Shown in pieces: positions 54,160 through 64,000 of a DNA stretch of 64,000 nt; within the stretch, counting starts at the first letter, position 1, and every line of letters starts with the position of its first letter. Origin of the DNA: Sthenelais limicola (lineage: Eukaryota > Annelida > Polychaeta > Phyllodocida > Sigalionidae); assembly GCA_942159475.1 (NCBI GenBank), contig OW804097.1, forward strand, positions 3,327,357 to 3,391,356, written 5' to 3'. Made by a program: the position numbers and the translations under genes. The notes under the pieces are model-generated. The model saw only the letters and a list, made by a program, of their open reading frames with translations. It was not told the DNA's origin and made no database searches.

Positions 54160-54335
54160 GAGTGAGATTGGTTGCTTTACGCCCTTATCAACACTTTTAA
54201 GTGTTATATCAAGGGTGGGAGAGCTGAGAGAGAGGCAGTTTATGATCATACCCAGGAAATAGAGATAGAGAAGAAGGGAGAGAGAGACAGAGAAAAGAGA
54301 CAGAAAGGCACTTACCCAGGACTATATTAAGAATA
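54160..54335 (+). repeat. dispersed repeat R3, copy 2
   Basis: TACGCCCTTATCAACACTTT, TATCAAGGGTGGGAGAGCTG, AGAGAGGCAGTTTATG and CAGAAAGGCACTTACCCAGG: the reverse complement of 22670-22850. Confidence 0.75.
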
Positions 54336-54449
54336 AAATATTCATAAATTAAACCTCTACCTAAATGTCCTGTTTATTTGTATGAATACTGATTATGAAT
54401 GAATGAATAACTTTTACTCAGTAACTCCCTCCCTCTCCCTCACATAGCA

Positions 54450-54562
54450 TTATCAATGAAAGTGCTTCACTGAGTGCATCATAACTGTGTTTTTTACAAC
54501 TAGTTAGTAGCACATCGTTGGGAGCATCAGAACCACATTCATAAACCGTGTCCATGGAGCAT
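54450..54562 (+). repeat. R1 fragment
   Basis: TCAATGAAAGTGCTTCACTG AGTGCATCATAACTG, then GCACATCGTTGGGAGCATCA and the CCATGGAGCAT end match the interior of R1 (4217, 56026). Confidence 0.65.
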
Positions 54563-55139
54563 ATTGTATTTACTTGAGAATTTCATATTATTCATCTGTA
54601 TAACCTAAATATTCCTAATCGTGATTTCTAATCACAAATAATAGTTTAAACCAAATCCACGTCCACAACTACCATCAAATTATACAAAACAATGAAGCTA
54701 CAACAGACCATAATACCTGCCACTGATCACTCACCTGCATGGCATTCACACCTAATGTCGCACATATCTGACACTCTACTCTCTGAAAATCACACTCAGT
54801 CTCTGCCACTCATTCATAGAAACCCCTCTCCATTAAACTAAACAATATAATGCTACCTCCATATTATCCAAATATTACTTCCCAAATTCTCCTCCGGATT
54901 TAATATATCCTTTTATAATTCCTACCACATTATTAATCTGATTTTCTACGAATACATGTTCCAACTGCTATGAAAAGAAAACTTTTCATATTTGATCAAC
55001 TCTTTTTTGCATTAACATTTTAAGTCATTGACTTAATATCTAGAACAAATCTCATGATTCCAACATCATTCCTCAATCAGTAAATTATAATTTGATGAAA
55101 AGAATGTATCAACAAATACACAATTCCATGCGAATACAT
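54563..55139. other. non-coding, no gene recognised
   Basis: AT-rich, no feature. Confidence 0.45.
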
Positions 55140-55395
55140 CAATACATCTCCTAGACACTAGCCCCGGCCTCCTAGACTATAGGCCCGGCCTCCTAGACCA
55201 TAAGCCCGGCCTCCTAGACTATAGGCCCGGCCTCCTAGACCATAAGCCCGGCCTCCTAGACCATAAGCCCAGCCTCCTAGACCATAAGCCCGGCCTCCTA
55301 GACCACAGGCCCGGCCTTCTAGACCATAAGCCCGGCCTCCTAGACCACAGGCCCGGCCTTCTAGACCACAGGCCCGGCCTTCTAGACCATCCTGG
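55140..55395. repeat. 21-bp minisatellite, ~12 copies
   Basis: Unit CTCCTAGACCATAAGCCCGG C, with ACTATAGG and ACCACAGG variants. Since 21 is divisible by 3, a minus-strand frame encodes a WSRRPGL heptapeptide repeat. I see no other sign of coding. Confidence 0.93.
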
Positions 55396-56025
55396 GTAGT
55401 CTATTCCAATCGACCTGCACATATAGGGTCTAGGAGTCTGTTTGTTGAAGTATCTAGTAAAGTTAGAAGGGAAATACCCTGGTTTTAGGGACGCAAGTTT
55501 CTGGTGAAGTATATATATTCCCTAATGATTAGTGGCAAATTATGTATGGGGAGCGGGGTTGAAAAGACTAGGGGTTGAAAAGACCTGGAGTGAAACGACC
55601 AGGGGTTGAAAGTTCAAGAAACCCATTGAAATGAGGTATTCGTATGAGATGGTGTATTTCACCTAATATTACACATAGCATACTTTATGTTGATGATATA
55701 AAAAACGGGGCGCCTTTATCGGAGACCTGGTCCATAGAAATAAATTCAAATATCAGTAAATTAATATAGGAATACACTTATAGACAGAGTTTTGCATAAT
55801 GATTATATGGGGCTGGGTCCATATCCTGTATTAATAAAATTGCATAAATGTTTAATTAAGTTATAATATATTGAAACTAAGAATTATTAATGCAGCTTGG
55901 ATGCTGGTAGTTTTGAAAATACATCTAATAATCATTCTCAATAAAGGGTGCATCTTTCCATAGGCTTATCATTATGCAAGTTGTTATCACCAGGTGGCGT
56001 CACTGTTTTCACCAGGTGGCGCATC
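55396..56025. other. non-coding, no gene recognised
   Basis: A triplet of GGGGTTGAAA(A)GAC phrases lies at 55555-55612. Nothing else. Confidence 0.45.
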
Positions 56026-56675
56026 AGGTAACTGGGGTGCATTTACAATTGTTTTTTATAAAAAAAGTACTGCTAATACACTTGTGTGGCATTTATACTA
56101 CTTCAGATATTCCACATCATGTCCATAGAAATGTTATAAGTGATAAACATCTATAGTGCATGTGTGTTATATACCTGTTTGATATTGAAAAATGCTGTGA
56201 TCAAAACACCCTAATGACTGTACATATATATTGTCCCTATAGTGGCTTGGGTGAGACAGTGACAACAAACAGCTGGGACACATCAATAGAGTGACGTTAC
56301 GCTATCAGGCTCAATGGATGAAAATAAAATGATGCATATAAAGAGAGGGCAATACATGCACTGCTCTAAATTCTCTTCGAAATCTTTTGGGAATATTGAT
56401 AGCCTTCAAATATTTCTCTGAGCAAAAATATACCTCTCCAACAGCACAATGAATGTGCCTCACTGAGTGCATCATAACTGTGTTTTTTAACCTGGCCAAT
56501 AGTGCATCGTTGAGTGCATGAGAATTGCATTTATAAATCGGGTCCATAGAGCATTGTAAAATCAAGTTTGAGCCTCACAATCGTTTACGATTTCCACTAG
56601 TAAAGCACCAGGTCAGAATCAGGTGTAAATGTCCAGGTGAAAATCATGTTAGAACTGCTCTATTGCACATCGGGT
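56026..56675 (+). repeat. dispersed repeat R1, copy 2
   Basis: Same order of sequence as 4217-4945 with about 90% identity by eye. Relative to copy 1 it lacks one ~65-bp CTGGCCAATAGTGCAT unit. Confidence 0.85.
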
Positions 56676-56729
56676 CTACTATTTATCAGCACTTATGTTT
56701 AATGAAACAGACATGGGAGTTAATAGGGG

Positions 56730-56938
56730 ATTTGCATAGCTACCATTTTGAATCTTGATTCTCATGGAATTATGGGACTAATGGTACAGTCTAAAATCTA
56801 TTAGATCTATTCAATCATATTTATTATTCTATTTATCAATGCTCTAATGCAAATCATGCCAAATAATTTCAACAGAAATCCATCCCATGATGCACTGTAC
56901 AGACATGCGCAGTGGCACATGCAAACCCCCTATTGGCT
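56730..56938 (-). mobile_element. MITE-3, inverted short copy
   Basis: AATAGGGGATTTGCATAGCT then ACCATTTTGAATCTTGATTC on the left, GCACATGCAAACCCCCTATT GG on the right. The body (TTATCAATGCTCTAATGCAA) is the complement of the family. Confidence 0.7.
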
Positions 56939-57114
56939 ATTGGCTATAAGGTTCATAAGTATATTGATAAATGCATTGCAGTTTCTGCAGTTCCGCAAAC
57001 AACAGTATAATTGTTCTTCAATATTGCTGGAAGGAAAAACAAAGCAAAACAACCAAACTAGGTCCAATTTACATACATCAATGAAATCAACACTGCTATC
57101 TCTACACATGGTAG

Positions 57115-58165
57115 TAGGCCATCAGCTGAGCCTCAGAATATGGCTAGAAAATGATTTTCGTTCCGGATTTTGGGCACTACTTTTTGACACCAGTTTCCAA
57201 TTGCTAATACTATATATTATAATATCCCAAAAGTTCTCCATGATATTCGTGCCAGTTTTTGAGAAAATGAGCAATCAATCAGACAGTGCAAAGCCTATGG
57301 AGCTTATGGTCTTTTAATGGTAATTTTAATAGTCCATCTTTTATTCGATAAACATTGAATTCTCGGTCCTACCAAATTTTTATGATTGATTCAAAATCTC
57401 CAGAATCTCTTGATTTCGAATCTGCCAATTTCCACTTTGTAACTTTTGAGGAATTTTAATTATTGACGTTTTAAAAAAAAAAGTTAAAAAATTAAATAAT
57501 TAATCAATGAATAAATTATCTAATGGGTTTAGAATCAAGTGACTGGTATGAATTGATAGGAAATGATGTCCCCTAAAACTGTTTTTATTTGACCTAATAT
57601 GTCAGTGCATTATTTTCAGAGTTATTAGCAAAATACCTCACAATTAATGACCTTTGACCTTGACCTTTATGAAGCATTTTGCTAATAACTCTGAGAATAA
57701 TGCACTGACATCTTAGGTCAAAAGAAAACAATTTTAGGGCACAGTATTCTCTATTATTTATTTATTTAATTTTTTACATTTTATTTTCAAAACATGGAGA
57801 ACTAAAATTCCTCAAAAGTTAGAAAGTTAAAAAGGACAGATTCAGAATCAGAAGATTCCGGAGATTTGGATTCAATAAAAAAATCATTAGTATGACCGAA
57901 GATTCAACATTCATCAAATAAATGATTGTCTATTAAAATGACCATTAAAATGAAGCCAGACCGTTGGCTCCATAGGCTTTGCACTGTCAGAAACAATGCC
58001 CAATTACTCAAAATCTGGCAGGAATTGCATGGAGAACTTTTGGGATATTATAATATAGGGTATTAGCAATAGGAATCTGCTAATAAAAAGTAGTGCCAAA
58101 AATCCGGAACGAAAATCACTCTTTTGGGGTACAGCTGATGGCCTATAGATATTGATGGGAGAGCT
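57115..58165. repeat. ~1.05 kb foldback (long inverted repeat)
   Basis: Two arms of about 500 bp, ~80% identical by eye. Left from GGCCATCAGCTGAG (57118), through TTTCGTTCCGGATTTTGGGC, ATAATATCCCAAAAGTTCTC, GCAAAGCCTATGGAG, to GTCAGTGCATTATTTTCAGA GTTATTAGCAAAAT (57633). The right arm mirrors this from ~57676 to CAGCTGATGGCC (58145). The ~40-nt loop has TGACCT-T-TGACCT-TGACCT (57648-57666). The frame 56847-57317 covers part of one arm and is not a gene. Confidence 0.88.
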
Positions 58166-58239
58166 AATACGCTAAAACAGTTCAAAGTATGTCTGGAAAT
58201 ATAATGTTTATGGGCCTTATTTGGTGACTTGGGCTAAAG

Positions 58240-58360
58240 GTAAAATTTACATACATCAATGAAATTGCAGGGTCAATTTCATTGATGTATGTAAATTTTA
58301 TGTATATAAATGTATAAATGTATAAAATTTACATACATCAATGAAATTGACCCTGCAATA
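58240..58360. repeat. compact hairpin and duplicate
   Basis: AATTTACATACATCAATGAA ATTG faces CAATTTCATTGATGTATGTA AATT around a CAGGGT loop (58243-58300). A third copy (58322-58352) continues into ACCCTGCAATA. The same 20-mer occurs once near 57067, just outside the left arm of the foldback. Confidence 0.88.
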
Positions 58361-58727
58361 TATACATATGGTAGATTCTGATGGGAGCTCCTGTAGAACT
58401 CCTGCCAAATCATTAACATGGCATTCATGCCATCAATGATATCCACTATACATGAACAGGTCCTGTAATGTGGCTCCCAGTAACGCGACCCCTTGACAGG
58501 AGGCACTTTATGTATAGTGGATACCAGCCTTTAGTAAGTTGGTCAGGATATTCTCACAATGCTTCAGGCATCTTTGGTGTATAGAAGCTTTTAAATCAAA
58601 CAGGAGAATTGTTATATATATATATTAGATATCAGTATTACACCTAACCATTTGTATTGCTTACATGTATAGAGTCCATGGGCTGCTTGTATATAAAGAC
58701 TTTGCAGAGGAAACCCTTTGCCTTTGG
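58361..58727. other. non-coding, no gene recognised
   Basis: ATGTATAGTGGATA-type words occur at 58438-58455 and 58509-58525. No gene. Confidence 0.4.
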
Positions 58728-58775
58728 TGATGTGTTCCAGGGAAATGAGTCACAAGTTGCAAAAGGGTATTTTGG
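58728..58775 (+). mobile_element. MITE-1 left-end fragment
   Basis: GGTGATGTGTTCCAGGGAAA TGAGTCACAAGTTGCAAAA only. Confidence 0.7.
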
Positions 58776-59272
58776 ATATTTCCTATTTCACGTAGATATC
58801 CTTTGAAACTGAAGACAAAACACCATGCAATGGTGAGAGTCATTATCCATATTACATCCCGACCCCTCCAAGCAATGACGATAACGACGGGCTGGCAGGA
58901 ATATTATAGTTTAATCCTCCATAATAAATATACATTTTCTCAAAATTCAAAATCTGCTGACGATGTGCACTGCTCGGCGGCTCGCGGATGAGTGATGTTC
59001 CATCGACGAGGCTCCCACTTTTATACGAAGGTGACAACGTCGCCCTGGATACTCGAACTCTGGGCGCTTCCGGCTCTTCCGGTCGTCGGCTGTATGCGAT
59101 GAATACTAGGGTTTCGTCTTTACACATCCCGACCCCTCCAAGCAATAACGATAACGACGGGCTGGCAGGAATATTATAGTTTAATCCTCCAAACCGCCAG
59201 ACCTAGATAGAGAGAAATATAAAAGCAGAAAAGGTGGGCAAGCCCTGAGCAACTGAGCAAGTTGATCACATG

Positions 59273-60165
59273 TTATAAATGTTTTGTGAGCTTCTCATCC
59301 ATCTGTCTCTTGATTTCCATCGGGGAGGTTATGTATTTAAACACACAGTTTGATTTCCAGAGGCCTCTGCCTTTGATTTCTGACACTGAACAGCCGGAAT
59401 ATGCCATATGAGTCGCTGATCCTCGTCGCAGCGAATGAGAAGAAAAATTCCCCACAATATTAGCTTTAAATAGGAATTTTCTCAAAGTCATGGAGAAGCA
59501 ACCGTAAGTTAAAAATGCACTGTCTTTCATGGGGAAGATTGGATCATTGAACGAGAACTTGAAACGTTTAAACAATTGCAAAAGCCAATACACAGGGCAG
59601 ATATTACTGTCTGTTAGCTTATTAACGGGTATATAACTTGGTTTGTCCTTAGAAGAGGTAGTCTTGGAGGAACGTACACGAACTACCATGCCCCAACCAT
59701 GGAATTTAATGTCTGACCACAGCATAGTATGTGGGGATTTAGTGACGTGAGAAACTCTCAATAATGTCCTAAACATGAATAATATTGCTACAACACTGAT
59801 AAATCTTGTATATCATCAAAGTTAATAATTTTTGCAATTTCCTTGAGATGGTGTGGAAGTAGAGGGTCTTTCCCACACGAAGAATCACCCGAAGATTTGG
59901 ATAATCCTTTAAGAGTTAATTTAACACGATTGTCGCTCGTTGAAGGTGCTGAGATTCCGTATAGCCAATGGTAGAAGCAAACGGCTTGTAAATATGATGA
60001 CACCGACGAGCTCTTCATGTATCTGCCCAAGAAAGCGATATACCTACACATCGTGGTAATATCGCAAGGAATCGGGGGAATATTAAATTGATTACAGAAC
60101 CTTATGTAGCAATTCCACTGCCCAGCCCGGAGCTTCCTAGTGGAGGGTGCCAGCGATTTTAGCAT
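59273..60165 (-). pseudogene. tyrosine recombinase (one frameshift)
   Basis: The first frame, 60165-59788, gives the N-terminal SAM-like core-binding domain (APSTRKLRAGQWNCYIRFC, MCRYIAFLGRYMKSSSVSSY). After a frameshift near 59780-59790 the catalytic domain continues, 59776-59273 (PVYWLLQLFKRF, SSHSLRRGSATHMAYSG, GLWKSNCVFKYI). His-x-x-Arg and the late Trp and Tyr of the R...HxxR...W/H...Y active site are visible. It would join the circular cDNA to the target. It overlaps the end of pol by 29 bp in another frame, probably an original feature. Confidence 0.85.
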
Positions 60166-62204
60166 CAGGTTCTCCGTCTCCTGGTCCAGCGATTTCAGAT
60201 CTGTTAATGGAATAATTATTTAACAGATTAAAACAACATAGGTATGTACCGGCAAGCATCTCAGATAATTTTGCACGAGTGGTTACATAAGTCATTCTTG
60301 AAAGGGTATCAGCCACAAAATTGTTTTTTGTAGAGATGTATTTCGGAAGTATGGCAATATCATAGATGAAACAGATCCAGAAAATCTCTCGCAGCCATTG
60401 CATGCATGTCTTATTACAACTGGACCCATTCCTCAGCATGTACATAACCTGGGTATTATCGACAAAGGTTAAAATTGTTTTCCTCGAAGCTTTTTTGCCC
60501 AACGTTGGAGGCCTAATAATAATGGCCAGAGTTCCAGTACGTTAATGTTAGAATAGTCGACACTAGCTTCCGATGGGGACAAACCTACATGTTCACACGA
60601 TGAATTTAAATCATTTTTCAAGTCTTCGTGCCAGGCACCACATATCCAGTCATTCTGAAGATAAATACCGTAGCCTTTCCCTGATGCGTCCGATACCATA
60701 GGGTGGTCATACATGGGGTGTTGAATATATGCGACCCCATTAAAAACCTTGGAGAAATTAAGCCACCATTGGAGATCCTGAAGCATAATCTCGGACATAG
60801 GTAGGCGATTCACCTTCTTTTGTATCATCTCCTTATACAAATCATAGCATCTCCTGCTGAAAGTTCTACCTCCTCGGACCACTTGTGAGCAGTGAGATAT
60901 TAAACCATTAACACTCTCTAAAGCTTTCTTCGTAATGTACTTTGCATTAACATGAGAAGACAAAATTTCCTTGAGCTTCTTTAACTTGTTGATTGGGAGG
61001 CGAAGGACCATCTCTGAAGAGTCTATCTCAATACCCAAGTAAGTACATACTTGGCTGGGGGGGGGGTCACCTTCCCCCACGATATATAAAAGCCCAAAAA
61101 TCGTAATAATTTCACAATGGTGGCCTGTGCCTCGACTGATGCTTCTTTTGAATGAGATAGGGCAATGTAGTCATCGAGGTAATTTATCACCCTGAGTTTA
61201 AAATTGTCATTGAGAATGTGGGTGACGAAATCAGATATAAGATTGAAATAGTAGGGACCCAAACGTGAGCCAAAACACAATCTATTATCCACATAATATT
61301 GTTCATTTTCAAGTAACTACCAGCTAAAGCCCATAAATCTCCTGTGTTGAGGTGAGATGGGGACCGAACGATAGGCTGATTTTATGTCGACTACGGTCAT
61401 AAAATCGTATTGTTCTAAAATATCTGTGACATCTTGGATATTTCTGTATGCAAAATCATGGCATAATGAACTACAGAAATTGTTTACCGACCTCATGTCT
61501 GGGCGGGAACAGTCGGTTATGGGGCGAATATCTCCATTCGGCTTGAACACAGCCCCCATTGCGTGGACACATGTAGGTTTGGAAGTAGCTAAAGATACCA
61601 TGCCTTCATTTAATTCTGCAGATACGATTCCATCCATTTTGCGTTTGGCCTCGTCGTCCAGAATAGAGGAATAATTTTTGCATTCGTAGCCTGGGATATC
61701 CTCGTCTACAATTTTAAAACCATCGACGATGCCTGTAAATACTGTCCACCACTCTGTAGAAACTTCTGGGCTGGATAAAAACATATAAGCGGCAAAACGA
61801 CATGGTTTTAGTTGGGTATTAACATTGTCGATCGTATGAATACAACTACAAGAACCATCAACACATTTACGATACACAGGAATTATCCTTCCCCCCGGTG
61901 TACACGGTGCTTAAAAAATTGGTTGATCGGGACTAACATGTTCTATTTCAGTATTATTTACGATTTTAGCGACATTTTCCTTATTTTCCGGGTTGTATTC
62001 TTCAATAATCACGAGTTCGTTAACCCGATTACCTTGTTTGTTGTCTAGTTCCTGGGCGCGGCCATCTTTGTTGCAGCCTTGACCCTGACCCCCACTGACC
62101 TTACGGGAGAAATCTCGCGGTTGGCGAGAGTTGCTAACCAAAATGGCGTCCTTGGTAAACGTTCGATCAACAAATGGAATTATTAACTCGTGATTTCCCG
62201 GATC
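60137..62204 (-). pseudogene. reverse transcriptase-RNase H (pol), interrupted
   Basis: The frame opens directly after the gag stop. Motifs: PNGDIRPITDCSRPDMRSVN, MTVVDIKSAYRSVPISPQ, FGSRLGPYYFN, VINYLDDYIAL (catalytic YLDD), then RNase H with VSDASGKGYGIYL, NINVLELWPLLLGLQ and TFVDNTQVMYMLRNG. Breaks: TAA at 61911-61913, TAG at 61317-61319, a frameshift in a run of ten G (61057-61066), and another in a six-A run near 60485-60495. No methyltransferase domain follows RNase H, as in Ngaro. Confidence 0.88.
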
Positions 62205-63089
62205 CTATTTACTGGCTGTTTTCTGGTTCGTACAAACTTTTGCAGAGTGTTCCCCCGTATGGCAGCGTGAACATTTATGGGAATAAATACAACTTTTCGT
62301 GTTACAACCCGTTTCTGAATTGAATCGATAGCAAAAACCTTCCTTCGCTGTGGCGGAGCGGGTCTTAGGATTAGCCTTAGTGGGTTGGGCCCGTCTGGTA
62401 TTTTCATAGCTATAACACTTGAACATTTCTTCCTGATTAATTTTGCCGAATGCGGATAGGCCCGATTTCTTTGCTCTAACTCTCACTGCTTTATCATAAG
62501 AAATAGACGCCTTTGTGGTATACGTATGAGAAACCTCCTTGTCGCACATCAATATAGCATGGCTGATTAACCCGGAAATATCTTTACCCTGAGCGTAAAA
62601 CATTTGCAAAGTTTTTAACGTTATCAAGATCAACGAGTCAAAAGATTCAACTACTTCACCCTTCTCCATATGGTGTTCATGGCTGAATTTGTCATTTTTC
62701 TTGTCCTTCCTCTTCCTACGATTTCTCGTTGTGCGGACGGAAGACCTCGACGATGAGCTCGAACTTGATCGAGATTCACTCGACGAATCACTGGGGGAAG
62801 TAACGTCATATCTGCTGGATCTGTTCTTCTCCCACCCGATTTGGTCGCTGGATTCTTCATTGGTGGCTTTCGTAGCGATTGATTCTGCTATGCCCCTCAC
62901 CATACCTTCGAGCGCACTCATACGACCTGACATGTCAATCTGACTGTCGATAGTCGATTCAGGAATTTTCTCTCCGCTCTGAGCCATTTCTGCGCTAATG
63001 ACAACCGATTTCACAGGTTTCCTCTTTACACACTTTTTACCAGTAGGCTTCTTATGTCTTATCTCACACCTGTTGCAAAATCGCAACAT
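62205..63089 (-). CDS. gag-like nucleic-acid-binding protein of the Ngaro/PAT element
   Basis: 294 residues, intact, ATG at 63089. An N-terminal Cys cluster (FCNRCEIRHKKPTGKKC) is followed by a polar linker with a Ser-rich stretch and a basic NRRKRKDKK. A helical middle (SLILITLKTLQMFYAQGK) precedes two C-terminal zinc motifs: CYRFNSETGCNTKSCIYSH (C-x8-C-x4-C-x3-H) and CSRCHTGEHSAKVC, a CCHC knuckle (C-x2-C-x4-H-x4-C). The stop is TAG, and the same frame continues open into pol (DPGNHELIIPFVDRTF), so gag and pol are separated by one amber codon. Confidence 0.88.
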   Translation of the reverse strand: MLRFCNRCEIRHKKPTGKKCVKRKPVKSVVISAEMAQSGEKIPESTIDSQIDMSGRMSALEGMVRGIAESIATKATNEESSDQIGWEKNRSSRYDVTSPSDSSSESRSSSSSSSRSSVRTTRNRRKRKDKKNDKFSHEHHMEKGEVVESFDSLILITLKTLQMFYAQGKDISGLISHAILMCDKEVSHTYTTKASISYDKAVRVRAKKSGLSAFGKINQEEMFKCYSYENTRRAQPTKANPKTRSATAKEGFCYRFNSETGCNTKSCIYSHKCSRCHTGEHSAKVCTNQKTASK

Positions 63090-63300
63090 CGTTCAGTTAT
63101 TCTGCTTAATTTAAGCCCGAATTCAAAATCTGCTGACGATGTGCACTGCTCGGCGGCTCGCGGATGAGTGATGTTCCATCGACGAGGCTCCCACTTTTAT
63201 ACAAAGGTGACAACGTCGCCCTGGATACTCAAACTCTGGGCGCTTCCGGCTCTTCCGGTCGTCGGCTGTATGCGATAAATACTAGGGTTTCGTCTTTACA

Positions 63301-63870
63301 TTAATAATATTCCACTTTATCATTAACATTCATTATTACTTATCAAATTATTTAATCCCAGTAGTATGCAAGTCTAGTAAGGGGATCAGCTAACATCAGA
63401 GTTCAACTAGATGTCCCCCATCTAAAACGGGTAGTACTTCTCAGCATGTAGTCTCTTCAATTCCTCCATCCTTTCTGTTATTATATTACATCAACCCTGT
63501 AAATCTGCCATAAGTGGGTCGAAGCATGTGCAATCTTTATAAATCTTTATAGATCATGTGCAATCTTCCGAATGGAATGGCATTGAAATATGCAGATAAC
63601 ATCACTTGAGATCTATGTAAGCCATCTTGAAAGCTAGAGCCATATACATGCAGCCAGTAAAAGGCCTTTATAACTTCGATCAACACCTTGAATGTCGTAA
63701 ATCCACAATTGATATAGTGTGGATGAATTATCCAATCAAAACTACCACCACTATTCTATAACTCATGTGTACCATGTGGATAATAAAACATGTCAGTTGG
63801 ATCCCAGGATCTATTGAAGTCAAACTCAGACACATTTCTTCTTTTTCTGCACAAGTATAATCTATATAGC
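63301..63870 (+). repeat. dispersed repeat R5, copy 2
   Basis: See 51830-52130. The matching halves lie at 63301-63405 and 63740-63850, around about 330 bp of unmatched sequence. The Ngaro element abuts its left side. Confidence 0.65.
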
Positions 63871-64000
63871 ATACCTGAACAAGTTCATTTGCATTGTCAA
63901 GTCAGTAATTCCTACATTTTTTATGGAGGGTGTAGCTTTGACTAAAGCTTAGACTGAAACGTGCCACTTATCTGGCTGACCTGACTCATGGTGGTGGCAT

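Larger units (their letters stand above)
58855..63300 (-). mobile_element. Ngaro/PAT-type tyrosine-recombinase retrotransposon
   Basis: Read 5'-3' on the minus strand: repeat A1 (63300-63121, 180 bp), gag, pol, recombinase, then B1 (59190-59125, 66 bp), A2 (59124-58945, 180 bp) and B2 (58920-58855, 66 bp). A1/A2 and B1/B2 are direct copies (A1 and A2 differ at about three sites, two of them CpG to CpA). This A1...B1A2B2 split-direct-repeat layout is diagnostic of Ngaro/PAT elements of the DIRS order, which move through a circular intermediate and leave no target duplication. The near-identity of repeats suggests a recent insertion, yet the ORFs have several breaks, some at homopolymers. Confidence 0.92.

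Noticed and set aside
55219..55422. Minus-strand frame with a WSRRPGL heptad repeat
   Set aside because: In-frame reading of a 21-bp minisatellite; nothing else suggests a gene.
56847..57317. 156-codon + strand frame
   Set aside because: Covers MITE-3 and one arm of the foldback; the mirrored arm does not keep a frame.
62689..62943. 84-codon + strand frame
   Set aside because: Antisense shadow of the Ngaro/PAT gag.

Overview
The window looks like nuclear DNA of an animal, most likely a marine invertebrate. It is AT-rich, its one host gene is split into many GT-AG exons, and almost everything else is transposable elements, miniature inverted-repeat elements (MITEs), foldbacks and tandem arrays. 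The species cannot be named from the sequence. No tRNA or rRNA gene and no CRISPR array was seen.

Layout. 1-5.5 kb: no gene; duplicated blocks, a hairpin, a GA-rich tract, one copy of a ~0.7 kb dispersed repeat and a 20-bp minisatellite. 5.5-12.45 kb: one long LINE with three coding units. These are an ORF1 (coiled coil plus L1-type RNA-binding region) that ends in a NADAR (YbiA-like, ADP-ribose/N-glycosidase) domain, a separate GDS-motif SGNH-hydrolase-like ORF, and an endonuclease/reverse-transcriptase ORF. 12.5-26 kb: no host gene; MITEs, nested repeats and LINE debris.

26.2-49.5 kb: an 11-exon acyl-CoA synthetase (AMP-binding, 4CL/ACSF2-like) gene on the + strand. All splice phases agree and the exons sum to exactly 564 codons (563 aa). 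Its introns hold most of the curiosities: a 35-bp minisatellite, a gag-type element with a textbook -1 frameshift signal, a LINE endonuclease fragment, many MITE copies, and a ~9.7 kb array of a 47-bp satellite. The satellite monomer contains the 3' splice site and first bases of the next exon. One short intron (47717-47956) is essentially a single MITE flanked by a duplicated ACAAA, as expected for an introner. A 70-bp tandem repeat begins over the stop codon.

49.5-58.8 kb: no gene; a MITE with CCCATTCAGG ends, minisatellites, a solo LTR, a Penelope-like remnant with a hammerhead-ribozyme core, and a ~1 kb foldback. 58.85-63.3 kb: a tyrosine-recombinase retrotransposon of Ngaro/PAT type on the - strand, with split direct repeats and gag, RT-RNase H and recombinase regions. 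Two in-frame stops and three frameshifts interrupt its pol and recombinase regions, and one further amber codon separates gag from pol. 63.3-64 kb: a dispersed repeat also present near 52 kb.

The most promising observations are the NADAR-bearing LINE, the splice-site-bearing satellite, the introner-like MITE and the -1 frameshift cassette in the gag-only element.
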